Notes under the pieces: generated by a model
Told to the model about the DNA's origin: nothing
Databases searched by the model: none
Seen by the model: only the letters and a program-made list of their open reading frames with translations
NCBI RefSeq assembly: GCF_018207095.1
Contig: NZ_QOCZ01000047.1
Location: forward strand, 1 to 32,903
Length of the DNA stretch: 32,903 nt
Direction: 5' to 3'
Origin: Nocardiopsis sp. MG754419
Lineage (GTDB): Bacteria; Actinomycetota; Actinomycetes; Streptosporangiales; Streptosporangiaceae
Shown: positions 25,301 through 32,846 of the stretch, in pieces
Position numbering within the stretch: position 1 is the stretch's first letter
Layout of the letters: each line of letters begins with the position of its first letter
Made by a program: the position numbers and the translations under genes

Positions 25301-25507
25301 CTCTACGAGGCCCGTGGCGGTCGCGCGACGACGTCGTTGCGCAGCGGGTTCCCCGTGCGCGGGGTACGCGCCGTGAACCTGTTGGAGGAGGACTACGAGG
25401 AGGCTCCGACGCTGCCGGCGGAGGATGCGACCGACGACGGCCGGCCGGGGCAGGTGGGGCTGCGCCTGCGCCCGTTCCAGATCCTCACCCTGCGCCTGGA
25501 GCGCTGA
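22400..25507 (+). CDS. Alpha-mannosidase, glycoside hydrolase family 38
   Basis: 1035 residues, the usual length for bacterial GH38. The N-terminal beta domain (about 1-245) is followed by the catalytic domain: GHAHIDSAWLWPLRET near residue 258 gives the zinc-binding His-x-His-x-Asp, and VWLPDSFGYS near 371 holds the catalytic Asp. FWWEGLDGTRVFTHFPP and LLNQFHDILPGSSI (about 574) are also diagnostic. The rest is the C-terminal beta-sandwich part. It removes alpha-mannose, and with no signal peptide it should act in the cytoplasm on imported mannosides. The GTG at 22400 has GGAG eight bases upstream. It shares an operator half-site with the nearby importer and ROK gene, and a strong terminator follows. 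Confidence 0.94.
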   Translation: MHDDRRLIEARLERALRERVWPAVHGTSIPLEVARWDAPGEPVPAAEGVAAPYAPAGVGDAWGPAWGTTWFRVRARVPEEWAGRRVEAVVDLGFDADMPGFQCEGLVHRADGTIVKGLNPRNAWIPVGAPAGGGEEVEFHVEAAANPVILGDPPFQPTDLGEGRGPADRPLYRLARADLAVFETSVWELALDLEVAGGLMRELDTGDPRRWRLLRALGRTLDALDPQDIAGSAARAREVLAPEMASPAAAGTHRVSAVGHAHIDSAWLWPLRETVRKVARTSANVVGLMADHPELVFAMSQAQQWAWIKEHQPDLFTRVVAEAEAGRFVPVGGMWVESDTNMPGAEALARQFVFGKRFFRDELGVDTQEVWLPDSFGYSAALPQLVRLSGSQWFLTQKISWSQVNRFPHHTFWWEGLDGTRVFTHFPPVDTYNAELTGEELAHASRNFRDKGGSSHSLVPFGHGDGGGGPTREMLGRAARLRDLEGSPRVTIERPEEFFERAHAEYTDAPVWWGELYLEFHRGTYTSQAATKQGNRRSEHLLREAELWAATAAVRTGAEYPYERLEQVWRTVLLNQFHDILPGSSIAWVHREAAEAYRQVAEELTEVIGAAQSALAAADGGDDGDTVVFNPTPHERDGVPALGALPRSRAASPVTDGAATPSLTTDDSGFTLDNGVLTVGVDHRGLVMSILDRSAEPGGREVLAAGLPGNLLQVHQDVPNQWDAWDVDEFYRNSVTDLTEVDSVTALTAEEVAEAELPSGTVGLRVARSFGASSLVQVVSLSPGARRLDVDTRVDWHEREKFLKAAFPLDVRAHESSSEIQFGHVQRPTHTNTSWDAAKFEICAHRWVHVAEPGYGVAVLNDSTYGHDVTRDVRADGGTTTTVRLSLLRAPRFPDPETDQGEHRLRYALAPGADIEDAVREGYRINLPVRSAPGAAAVAPLVEVADPGVVVESVKLADDRSGDVVVRLYEARGGRATTSLRSGFPVRGVRAVNLLEEDYEEAPTLPAEDATDDGRPGQVGLRLRPFQILTLRLER

Positions 25508-25533
25508 CCGGGGCCAGACGAGGCTCGTGGAGT

Positions 25534-25575
25534 CCGGGACCGCGCGGCCCCTCGATGGGGGCCGCGCGGTCCCGG
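25534..25575. terminator. Very strong bidirectional terminator
   Basis: An 18-bp perfect stem (25534-25551 with 25558-25575, beginning CCGGGACCGCGCGGCCCC) around the loop TCGATG, between the convergent mannosidase and permease genes. Confidence 0.85.
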
Positions 25576-25710
25576 CGGTCGGGGATCGTCGCCGACGGCG
25601 GGTGGTGACGGCGCCGGGGCCCGGTCGTTCCCTCGCGAACCCGCACCTTCGGGCCGGGGTCGCGGGGATCGGGCCGGCCGCGGGCAGGCCGATCGCGGCC
25701 CGGCCGGGCC

Positions 25711-26586
25711 TCAGCCCTTCATCGCGCCGCCCAGGGCGAACCGTCCGCCCATGGCGCGCGAGACCACCATGTACAACGCCACCACCGGCAGTGTGTACAG
25801 CAACGAGTAGGCGGCGAGTTCGCCGTAGCGCACGCTCCCGTACTGGCCGAAGAACGTGAAGACCCGCACCGCCGCCGGCATCTTCTCCGGGCTCGTGAGC
25901 AGGATGAACGGCACGAAGAAGTTCCCCCAGGTGGTGACCAGGGTGAAGATGCCCACCACCGCCAGGCCGGGGGCCAGGAGCGGCGCCACGAGGTACCTCA
26001 GGGACTGCCAGGCGGAGGCGCCGTCCACCCACGCGGCCTCCTCCAGGGCGATGGGGATGCCGTCGATGAAGTTCTTGGTCAGCCAGATCCCGAACGGCAG
26101 GGTGCTCGCCGCCAGGAACAGCGTGGTGGCGGTCAGCGAGTTGAGCAGGTCGGCCTGCACGAACATCCCGTACACGGGGACCATGATCGCCGTGATGGGC
26201 AGACCGGTGGCGAACAGGACCGAGTACAGGAACGGCTTGCGGAACCGCAGGTTGTACCGGGACAGCGGGTAGGCGGCCAGCATGGAGCAGAACGCGGTGA
26301 TCACCGCCGCTCCCGCGCAGGTGACGATGCTGTTCCAGATCGGCCGGTAGACGATCTCGGGGGTCATGATGGCGGTGAAGTGGTCCAGTGTGAGCGACGT
26401 GGGCAGCCCCGCGCGCAGCGAGGGTTCGGAGTCCACCGACGCGAACACCATCCACAGCAGGGGTAGCAGGAACACCAGTGCCAACCCGCCCAGGACCACG
26501 TAGGTCAGGAACGCCCCGGCGACCCGACCCGGGGCGCTGACCACCATGCGGGCACCGGTGCGCCCACCGCGCCGTTCGCCGCTCAT
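25711..26586 (-). CDS. Carbohydrate ABC transporter permease (MalG type)
   Basis: 291 residues with six predicted membrane segments. The ATPase-docking EAA loop is visible near residue 183 (EEAAWVDGASAWQSLRYLVA). MFVQADLLNSLTATTL and WLTKNFIDGIPIALEEAA are typical of the MalG/CUT1 group. ATG at 26586 overlaps the stop of the first permease (ATGA), so the subunits are coupled. It pairs with that permease to pass sugar delivered by the 27537 binding protein. No ATPase gene is present in the operon; CUT1 importers of actinomycetes often share a distant MsiK-type ATPase. Confidence 0.93.
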   Translation of the reverse strand: MSGERRGGRTGARMVVSAPGRVAGAFLTYVVLGGLALVFLLPLLWMVFASVDSEPSLRAGLPTSLTLDHFTAIMTPEIVYRPIWNSIVTCAGAAVITAFCSMLAAYPLSRYNLRFRKPFLYSVLFATGLPITAIMVPVYGMFVQADLLNSLTATTLFLAASTLPFGIWLTKNFIDGIPIALEEAAWVDGASAWQSLRYLVAPLLAPGLAVVGIFTLVTTWGNFFVPFILLTSPEKMPAAVRVFTFFGQYGSVRYGELAAYSLLYTLPVVALYMVVSRAMGGRFALGGAMKG

Positions 26587-27533
26587 CGCTGCTCCTCCTT
26601 ACTGAGCATCCACACGTAGACGACGGAGAAGAGACCGGCGACCACCAGCAGCGCCAGCGCGATCGCGGTGCCGTAACCTAGATCGCCCATGCGCAGCGCC
26701 TCCTGGTACATCAACAGGGGCAGGGTGGTGCTGCTCGATCCGGGCCCGCCGGAGGTCATCACGAAGATCAGCGTGAACACCTGCACGGTCTGCAACGTGA
26801 TGAGCAACAGGGTGGTGGCCAGCGTGCGGCGCAGCAGCGGCAGCACCACGAACCACAGGACCTGGAAGGAGGAGGCGCCGTCCACCCGGGCGGCCTCCTT
26901 GAGGTCGTCGGGCACCTCCGACAGCCCCGCCGAGTAGGTCATCATCGAGAAGGCGGTGCCCTTCCAGATGTTGGCCAGGACCACCGCCAACAGGGGCGCG
27001 GTGAACAGCCAGTTCTGCGGCTCGGCACCGAAGAACCCCAGGAGCGCGTTGAGCGTCCCCTCCCGCTCCAGGAACGCGTACCAGACGAACCCGGCCACGA
27101 CCTCGGGGACCACCCACGCCCCCACGACGATCGCGCCGACCGTGGCCCGCACGGCCCCGCTCCGGTTGCGCATCAACAGGGCCAGGGTCAGGCCGAGCAC
27201 GGTCTGCCCGAACACGCAGCCCACCAGGAACAGGACGGTGAGGATCGTGGCGTCGAGGAAGCGGGTGTCGGCGATCAACCGCTCGAAGTTGGCGGTGCCG
27301 ACGAACTCGGTCTGGGCGGCCTGGGCGCCGGTCAGGGCCGCGTTGGTCAGGGAGGCCCAGACCGTCCACAGGATGGGTCCGGCGAAGAAGGCCAACAGCA
27401 GGAACAGGGCGGGACCCATGGGGATGAGCCAGCGGGCGGCGCCGCCCCACGCCCGACCGCGGGCCCTCGCGTGCTCGTTTCGGGTCCGGGGTCCCCGGTC
27501 GGTCTCGTCGTCCCGGGAGGTCGTGGTCGCCAC
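26583..27533 (-). CDS. Carbohydrate ABC transporter permease (MalF type)
   Basis: 316 residues with six membrane segments after a charged, soluble N-terminus of about 30 residues. LIPMGPALFLLLAFFAGPILWTVWAS is the characteristic first segment, and the EAA loop is KEAARVDGASSFQVLWFVV near residue 217. The GTG at 27533 follows the binding protein stop by three bases. Its stop overlaps the second permease start. It forms half of the membrane channel of a CUT1 sugar importer, probably for mannosides given the neighbouring GH38 enzyme and shared operator half-site. Confidence 0.93.
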   Translation of the reverse strand: MATTTSRDDETDRGPRTRNEHARARGRAWGGAARWLIPMGPALFLLLAFFAGPILWTVWASLTNAALTGAQAAQTEFVGTANFERLIADTRFLDATILTVLFLVGCVFGQTVLGLTLALLMRNRSGAVRATVGAIVVGAWVVPEVVAGFVWYAFLEREGTLNALLGFFGAEPQNWLFTAPLLAVVLANIWKGTAFSMMTYSAGLSEVPDDLKEAARVDGASSFQVLWFVVLPLLRRTLATTLLLITLQTVQVFTLIFVMTSGGPGSSSTTLPLLMYQEALRMGDLGYGTAIALALLVVAGLFSVVYVWMLSKEEQR

Positions 27534-27536
27534 CGG

Positions 27537-28901
27537 TCAGGAACCGTCCGTGACGTTGTCCGGGCCCACGATCGACTCCAGCTCCAGCGCGTAGAGTTCG
27601 GCGGCCTCCTCCGGGGTGGCCTCCCCCAGCATCACGGCCTCCATGGCCTCCTGGATCGCCAGCGAGACCCGCGGGTACTCGCTGTAGGCGGGGCGGAAGC
27701 CGGTGACGTCCACGAGTTCGGCGAACCGCTCGGCCATCGGGGACTCCTCCAGGAACGCCGGGTCCTCGGCGACGTCGGTGCGGACCGGGATCTGACCGCC
27801 CTCGATGGCGAACTTGACCGCGTTCTCCCGGTCGAGCGCGGCGGTCATGACCTCCCAGGCCAGGTCCGGGTCGGTGGCGTTGGCGCCCATCGCCAGCGCC
27901 CAGCCGCCGGACATGCTGGTCGCGCCCGGGTCCTCACCGTTCTGGGTGGGCATGGGGGTGAACTCCATGTACTCCTCCCACTCGGGCCAGGGCTGGTTGG
28001 CCTCCTCGATCCAGGACTGCGTGGCCCAGGAGCCCTCCAGGCTGATCGCCATGTCCCCGTTGGGGAACCGCTCCTCGTTGTTCATGGTGCCGATGTTGGC
28101 GTCCAGGGCGTCCTGGGGTGCGTGGGTCAGACCCTCGTCGAAGAGCGTGTGCACGAACTCCAGGGAGTCGGTGAACCCGGCACCACCGGAGACCCACTGT
28201 TCGGAGGATTCCTCGAAGAGGCCGCCGCCGGTGCCGCCGAGCAGCATCTGGAAGCCCTGGAGGGAGGCCATCTCGCCGGCGGGCGTTCCGGAGTAGACGT
28301 TGAGCGGGACCACGTCGTCACCGTGTTCGTCCTGCACGGCGCGGGCGGCGTCGAGCACCTCGTCCCAGGTGGCGGGCTCCCAGGGGGTGTCGATCCCGGC
28401 CTGGTCCAGCAGATCGGCCCGGTACCACAGGCCGCGTACGTCGGTTCCGAGCATCACGCCGTAGCGGGTGCCGTCCAGCGAGGTGACGGCCTCGGCCTCC
28501 TGCTCGCTGAACAGGTCGGCGTCCTCCCAGGCGTCGAAGTGCTCGTCCAGCGGCATGAGGTAGCCGGCGTCGGCGTCCTGATTGATGGTGAAGGTGTCCT
28601 GGTAGATCAGGTCGGGGGCCTCGGAGGCCGACCCGTTCATCAGGTTGACCTGGGTCTGGTAGTCCTCGGCCTGGGCCTCGATGGCGTGGAGCTCGACGGT
28701 GACGTCGGGGTCGTCCGCCTCGATCTCCTCCTTCACCTGCCGCATCAGCGAGTCCATCGCGATGAAGGTGCCGAACTTCTGATAGGCCACCCGGACCGTG
28801 TTCGGGTCCCGTTCGGCCCCCGAGGAACAGCCCGCGGCGATCAGGGTCAGGAGCGCGGCGACGGCCGTGACCCTGGTGGTGTTCCGTGGAGTTCCCCTCA
28901 T
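27537..28901 (-). CDS. ABC transporter sugar-binding lipoprotein
   Basis: 454 residues. A lipoprotein signal ends in LIAAGC with the lipidated Cys25. The remainder is a family 1 solute-binding protein (VRVAYQKFGTFIAMDSLMRQ, IEAQAEDYQTQVNLMNGSA, PDLIYQDTFT, GVMLGTDVRGLWYRADLLDQ, ISLEGSWATQSW, SGGWALAMGANATD), rich in Trp/Tyr as expected for an oligosaccharide site. ATG at 28901 has GAGGGG five to six bases upstream. It is the first gene of the importer operon and is divergent from the ROK regulator. Alpha-linked mannose oligomers are the inferred ligand because of the GH38 enzyme; this is not shown by the sequence itself. Confidence 0.93.
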   Translation of the reverse strand: MRGTPRNTTRVTAVAALLTLIAAGCSSGAERDPNTVRVAYQKFGTFIAMDSLMRQVKEEIEADDPDVTVELHAIEAQAEDYQTQVNLMNGSASEAPDLIYQDTFTINQDADAGYLMPLDEHFDAWEDADLFSEQEAEAVTSLDGTRYGVMLGTDVRGLWYRADLLDQAGIDTPWEPATWDEVLDAARAVQDEHGDDVVPLNVYSGTPAGEMASLQGFQMLLGGTGGGLFEESSEQWVSGGAGFTDSLEFVHTLFDEGLTHAPQDALDANIGTMNNEERFPNGDMAISLEGSWATQSWIEEANQPWPEWEEYMEFTPMPTQNGEDPGATSMSGGWALAMGANATDPDLAWEVMTAALDRENAVKFAIEGGQIPVRTDVAEDPAFLEESPMAERFAELVDVTGFRPAYSEYPRVSLAIQEAMEAVMLGEATPEEAAELYALELESIVGPDNVTDGS

Positions 28902-29083
28902 CGTTTACCCCTCACGCAGCGACGGCCGGGCGACCCTTGGGAGTGAGTCGTGTCACATGCTTACTAAAAACCTTGGATAAAGACAATGGGGTAAGTGGGG
29001 CGTTCCGGTACGGCTACGCTCGAATGCAGTCAAGGGCGGCCCGTCTCTCGCGCCCGAACGGGAAGGTGAAGGGGGCTCGACGC
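28902..29083. promoter_or_regulatory. Divergent control region of sugar importer and ROK gene
   Basis: An AT-richer patch at 28955-28990 carries promoters for both directions; GACAAT (28982-28987) is a fair plus-strand -10. AAGTGGGG at 28993-29000 matches the arm of the mannosidase operator, in the form GTAAGTGGGGCG versus GAAGTGGGGTG, and is preceded by a related ATGGGGTA. Confidence 0.6.
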
Positions 29084-30292
29084 ATGCGCACCAGCACCAA
29101 CCTGCTGTGGCTGGGCGACCTCAACCAGAGCAGAGTGCTCGACGCGGTGCGCCGCTCGAAGGGGGTCAGCCGGGTCGAACTGGCCGAACAGACCGGCCTG
29201 ACCGCACAGACGGTCTCCAACATCGTGCGCCGCCTGCTGGAGGACGGACTCGTTCTGGAGGACGGCCGTGCCGTCTCCCGGGGCGGCAAACCCGCCACCG
29301 TGCTGCGGCTCAACGCCGGCGCCTACTACGCGGTGGGCATGCACATCGACCCCGCCTCCACCACCCTGGTCGTGACCGACCTGGCCGGCCGGGTGGTGGC
29401 CCGCGCCCGGCGGCGCACGCCCGCCGTCCAGGGTCCGCGACGGGTCATCGACGCGCTCGGACGTTCGGTGCGCGCGATCGTGGAGGAGTCTCCGGCCCCC
29501 GACCGGGTCCTGGGACTGGGCGTGGCCACGCCCGGACCGATCGACCGTTCCGCCAGCGCCGTCACCCCTCCCCACCTGCCGGGATGGCGTTCGGTACCGC
29601 TGCGCGAGGACCTGGCGGAACGCACCGGCCTGCCGGTGGTGATCGACAACGACGCGACCGCCGCGACCATCGGCGAGCGTTGGGCGGGCGGTGGCGAACG
29701 TTCGGAGGACATGGCGTTCGTGTACGTGGGCACCGGCATCGGCGGTGGCCTGGTCCTGGACGGCCGTGTGTACCGCGGCGGCAGCTTCAACGCCGCCGAG
29801 ATCGGGCACGTGACCGTCGACCCCCGGGGCCCGGAATGCCCGTGCGGCGATCGGGGCTGCCTGGAGACCTACACGGCCCCGCACGCGGTCGCCACCGAGG
29901 TCGCCCGTCGCCGCGGCGAGGATCGGCCGGGGTTCGAGCGCGGGCAGGCGCGCACGGTGGCCGCGTACCGGAAGGTGTGCCGCGAGGCGCGCGCCGGGGA
30001 ACCGGTCGCCGCGGAGGTCGTCGGTGACGCCGGCCGACGCCTGGGCGAGGCCGCGGTCACCCTGCTCAACCTGGTGGACGTGCCGGTGGTGGTGTTGGGC
30101 GGTTGGGGCATGTCGCACATCGGCGCCCTGTACGCCCGGACACTGGACCGTGCGGTGGCCGAGCGCACCATCGCCCGGGGCGTGCGCCGCGTGCGGGTGG
30201 AACCGTCACTGATCGGTGAGGACGTCGGTGCCATCGGCGCGGCCTCCCTGGTGCTGCACGCCGCCTACTCCCCCAAGTTCACCGGCGTCTGA
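29084..30292 (+). CDS. ROK-family transcriptional regulator
   Basis: 402 residues. An N-terminal MarR-like winged helix (about 12-75: NQSRVLDAVRRSKGVSRVEL, LTAQTVSNIVRRLLEDGL) is joined to a ROK sugar-binding domain: GLGVATPGPID, VVIDNDATAATIGE, GTGIGGGLVLDG, EIGHVTVD and the zinc motif C-P-C-G-D-R-G-C at 252-259. ROK repressors release DNA when they bind a sugar or sugar phosphate. ATG at 29084 is preferred, with AAGGGGG about nine bases upstream; the open frame continues to 28886 but without domain content. It is divergent from the sugar importer and probably controls that operon and the GH38 gene. Confidence 0.93.
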   Translation: MRTSTNLLWLGDLNQSRVLDAVRRSKGVSRVELAEQTGLTAQTVSNIVRRLLEDGLVLEDGRAVSRGGKPATVLRLNAGAYYAVGMHIDPASTTLVVTDLAGRVVARARRRTPAVQGPRRVIDALGRSVRAIVEESPAPDRVLGLGVATPGPIDRSASAVTPPHLPGWRSVPLREDLAERTGLPVVIDNDATAATIGERWAGGGERSEDMAFVYVGTGIGGGLVLDGRVYRGGSFNAAEIGHVTVDPRGPECPCGDRGCLETYTAPHAVATEVARRRGEDRPGFERGQARTVAAYRKVCREARAGEPVAAEVVGDAGRRLGEAAVTLLNLVDVPVVVLGGWGMSHIGALYARTLDRAVAERTIARGVRRVRVEPSLIGEDVGAIGAASLVLHAAYSPKFTGV

Positions 30293-30322
30293 GTCGGCGT
30301 CGAGGCCGCCCGCGCGGGCGTG

Positions 30323-30871
30323 TCAGGTCCGGCGCAGGGCGTGGTGGAGGAGTTCGGCGATCTCGGCGCGGGACAGGTCCTCACCGGCCAGGAGGCGACC
30401 GCAGACACCGTCCGCGGTGGCGGAGAACTGGAGGGCGGTGAGCGGGTCGGCGCCCAGGGAACGGGCCACCTCGGCGACGGCGTCACGCCATCGTCGGGCC
30501 ACGGGACGCAGCGCGGGGCGGCGGGCGGCCAGGAGGTTGAGTTCGCGTTCGGCCAGGGCCCGCGCCCGCCCCGGGCCTCCGGCGTCGGCGATCACCCGGG
30601 CCAGTCCGGCGATGTCGTCGTCGAGGTCGCGAAGCTGGGCGATGTAGGCGTCGGAGGCCTCGGTCAGGGCCGCGACCAGCAGGTCGTCCAGGGTCGCGAA
30701 GTAGTAGGCGACCGAGCCGGCGGAGACCTCGGCCTCACGCGCCACCGTCCGGTGGGTGACGCCGCCGACGCCCTCGCGTTCCACGACCCGGAGGGTGGCC
30801 GCGATGAGCTCCTCGCGCTTGCGCTCGCCCCGGGCCCTGCGGCCGTCGACGCGCTCCGTGGTGCCCCCCAC
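30323..30871 (-). CDS. TetR-family regulator
   Basis: 182 residues. The N-terminal HTH (about 17-64) has KREELIAATLRVVEREGVGG, THRTVAREAEVSAGSVAYYF and LDDLLVAAL. The C-terminal helical region resembles the TetR group with YxxRL-type effector domains, ending RAEIAELLHHALRRT. GTG at 30871, with GGGGGTGA upstream. It lies 50 bases after the SMR gene on the same strand, so the two form an operon. The two GTTCAA palindromes at the SMR promoters are its probable operators. It likely senses an efflux substrate, as in other TetR/SMR sets. Confidence 0.9.
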   Translation of the reverse strand: MGGTTERVDGRRARGERKREELIAATLRVVEREGVGGVTHRTVAREAEVSAGSVAYYFATLDDLLVAALTEASDAYIAQLRDLDDDIAGLARVIADAGGPGRARALAERELNLLAARRPALRPVARRWRDAVAEVARSLGADPLTALQFSATADGVCGRLLAGEDLSRAEIAELLHHALRRT

Positions 30872-30921
30872 CGTTCACCCCCGTGATCCGACAGCGACCC
30901 TACCAGCGGCCCCGGCGCCGC

Positions 30922-31263
30922 TCAGGGCGCGATCGGTCGAGGTCGCGCGCGCCCCAGTTCCAGGGCCAGGGCGCCGACCATGACCAGCGCCAGCCCGACC
31001 ACCTGGACGGGGCCGAGGTCGTCCCCGAGGAAGACCACCCCGATCACCGCGATGATCGCGACCCCGGAGGCGGTCCACACACCGTAGGCGACACCTACCC
31101 CGATGCCGCGGTCGAGGGCGAGCGCGAGCAGGAAGTAGGCGGCGAGCACGGTGGGCAGCGCGACGAGGACGGCGAGGGGACGGGTGAAGCCCTCGGAGAG
31201 TCCGGTCGCGGTGGCGCCGACCATCTCCGCGAGCAGTGCCGCCGCCAACAGGAGCCAGGCCAT
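30922..31263 (-). CDS. SMR-family efflux protein, subunit 1
   Basis: 113 residues with four membrane helices, normal for EmrE-type transporters. Glu in LLAEMVGATATGL (TM1) is the conserved proton/substrate site. GIGVGVAYGVWTASGV is the signature of TM3. Charges: the TM3-TM4 loop is acidic (GDDLG) and the C-terminus basic (GRARPRP), which predicts N-inside orientation. ATG at 31263; the longer frame to 31353 would translate through both operators and is rejected. It is operonic with tetR. It is divergent from the second SMR gene, with which it may form a heterodimer. Confidence 0.92.
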   Translation of the reverse strand: MAWLLLAAALLAEMVGATATGLSEGFTRPLAVLVALPTVLAAYFLLALALDRGIGVGVAYGVWTASGVAIIAVIGVVFLGDDLGPVQVVGLALVMVGALALELGRARPRPIAP

Positions 31264-31291
31264 GGTGTTCCCCTTCACATCCGGAAACCAC

Positions 31292-31353
31292 TTGAACCAT
31301 CGTTCAACTAGTCGTACGGTCTCGAGGATAGAACTTCTTGAACTTTCGTTCAA
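31292..31353. promoter_or_regulatory. Two TetR operators doubling as -35 boxes of overlapping promoters
   Basis: TTGAAC-CATC-GTTCAA (31292-31307) and TTGAAC-TTTC-GTTCAA (31338-31353), each followed by CTAGT. Plus strand: TTGAAC (31292-31297), 17 bases, TACGGT (31315-31320). Minus strand: TTGAAC (31353-31348), 17 bases, TATCCT (31330-31325). Both promoters thus overlap in a 62-base region. Confidence 0.75.
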
Positions 31354-31387
31354 CTAGTTTGGTCCGCATCCACCCTGGAGGTCCGTC

Positions 31388-31708
31388 GTGTCGCTCGCCT
31401 ACCTGTTCCTGGCCGGAACCATCACCCTGGAGGTGACCGGGGCCATCGCCAGCCGGCGCTCGGAGGGGTTCACACGACCACTGCCCACCGCGGTCACCGT
31501 CCTGACCATCGTCGGCGCCTACTACCTGTTCGCGCTCGCCCTGCACGAAGGGCTCGGGTTGGGGGTGGCGTACGCCCTGTGGGCGGCCATCGGCATCGTG
31601 GCGGTCGCCGTCATCGGCGTCCTCGCGCTCCGGGAGAGCCTGACCAGGACCCAGGTCGTGGGGATCGGCCTCACCGTGGCCGGGGTGCTGGCCCTGCAGT
31701 GGGGCTGA
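31388..31708 (+). CDS. SMR-family efflux protein, subunit 2
   Basis: 106 residues with four membrane helices. The active Glu lies in GTITLEVTGAIASRRSEGF and the TM3 signature is GLGVAYALWAAIGIV. The TM1-TM2 loop (SRRSEGFTR) and the TM3-TM4 loop (LRESLTRTQ) are positive, and the C-terminus (LQWG) is uncharged, predicting N-outside orientation, opposite to the partner at 30922. GTG at 31388 with GGAGG about eight bases upstream. It is expressed from the shared operator region. It probably exports cationic toxic compounds or guanidinium-like metabolites; the substrate cannot be determined. Confidence 0.92.
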   Translation: MSLAYLFLAGTITLEVTGAIASRRSEGFTRPLPTAVTVLTIVGAYYLFALALHEGLGLGVAYALWAAIGIVAVAVIGVLALRESLTRTQVVGIGLTVAGVLALQWG

Positions 31709-31739
31709 GCGGTCGGGACGGGGCGACGTTCGGGGTGGA

Positions 31740-32846
31740 TCAGCGTTGGGGGTAGACGGCCTGGATGCGTCCGGCCACGTAGTCGAATCCGGTCCGTTCG
31801 AGGATGTCCACCTGCTGCCGGGCGAACTCGACGCGCTCGGACTCGTCCTCGACCGAATCGATCAGTCCACGCAGGATGGCGACCTGAACGTCCTGCTGCA
31901 CGGCGTCCTCGTCCTCCTCGTGGTCGGCGGGCCACCAGTAACTCTCGTAGCCCTCCTCGTCGATGCCGCTGCCGGCGACGGGGTGGTCGAAGTGCTCGAT
32001 GATCTGCCCGGACAGTTCCTCGACGGACTCCTCGGTGTGGCGCGCGGGCGCCGACCCGGGGCTCGTCGCGGGATGCGACACGGTGGTCGGCTCGTGGTGC
32101 CGCACGGTGGTGCCGCGCAGGGAGGCACGGAACGTCTCCCCCTCGTGCTCGGCCTCCCAGAGGGCCCGGTCCTTGCGCAGACGGACGATGCGGCGCAACC
32201 GCTCCTCGTCCTCGTCCTCCAGTTCGACCCGCACGTCGTCGGCCCAGACCTCGATCACGCCGTCGACGACCGGGGACTCGGCCGCGAACAGCGCGCTCAA
32301 CTCGATCTCGACCACGTCGTGGTCCTCCGGGCCGGTGCGGGCCAGGACGTCGCGGGCGCGCAAGAGGATGGAGTGCGAGGCGGGACCGGCGGGGTTGCGC
32401 AGGCGCAGGTCGACACGGCCGGCCCATCGCCAGTGGACGCGCGCGGAGAAGACGAAGTCGTAGTCGTCCGCGGCGCTGGGCAGAGCGGTGCGGCGCAGAC
32501 GCACCCCGCGGGTGCCGCTCTCGCCGCGCGGCGCCGGCAGTGGTTCGGGTTCGTCGCCCTGCTCGGACCGGTCCCGCGACGTCCGGGGGGATCCGGTGTC
32601 GGGCCCTTCGCCGACACCACCCTCGACCGTGCGCGACGCGCCCTCGGCCCCCGGACCGTTCGGCCGGCGCACCAGCCGCAGCGCGGCCTCCTCCAGCGCG
32701 GCCGGTCGCGCCAGGGCCACCCCCAGCAGCACCAGCGCCACCGGCAGCCAGGCCAACACCCAGAGTCCCGCCAGCGGAAGCAGCACCGCGGGGACGAGCA
32801 GCACCACGGCGACCACGACCAGGCGGGTGCGGGCGAAGGTGGCCAC
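31740..32846 (-). CDS. Unrecognised two-TM membrane protein with an acidic cytoplasmic-like part
   Basis: 368 residues. Two hydrophobic segments at about 8-27 and 29-46 form an N-terminal hairpin, followed by a disordered Gly/Glu/Pro-rich region (about 65-115) and a soluble, strongly acidic region (about 120-368). That region has FSARVHWRWAGRVDLRLRNP, HDVVEIELSALFAAESPVV and, near the end, QVAILRGLIDSVEDESERVE and FARQQVDILERTGFDYVAG. GTG at 32846 has GAGGAG about seven bases upstream. No known domain was recognised; such proteins are common hypothetical proteins of actinomycetes. It appears to be a single gene. Membrane topology would place the large part on the same side as the N-terminus. 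Confidence 0.75.
   Translation of the reverse strand: MATFARTRLVVVAVVLLVPAVLLPLAGLWVLAWLPVALVLLGVALARPAALEEAALRLVRRPNGPGAEGASRTVEGGVGEGPDTGSPRTSRDRSEQGDEPEPLPAPRGESGTRGVRLRRTALPSAADDYDFVFSARVHWRWAGRVDLRLRNPAGPASHSILLRARDVLARTGPEDHDVVEIELSALFAAESPVVDGVIEVWADDVRVELEDEDEERLRRIVRLRKDRALWEAEHEGETFRASLRGTTVRHHEPTTVSHPATSPGSAPARHTEESVEELSGQIIEHFDHPVAGSGIDEEGYESYWWPADHEEDEDAVQQDVQVAILRGLIDSVEDESERVEFARQQVDILERTGFDYVAGRIQAVYPQR

Noticed and set aside
27471-28946. 491-codon plus-strand frame over the binding-protein gene
   Set aside because: Antisense to a gene with a clear lipobox and family motifs.
31264-31353. 30-residue N-terminal extension of SMR subunit 1
   Set aside because: It would be encoded by the TetR operator and promoter region and adds no membrane helix.
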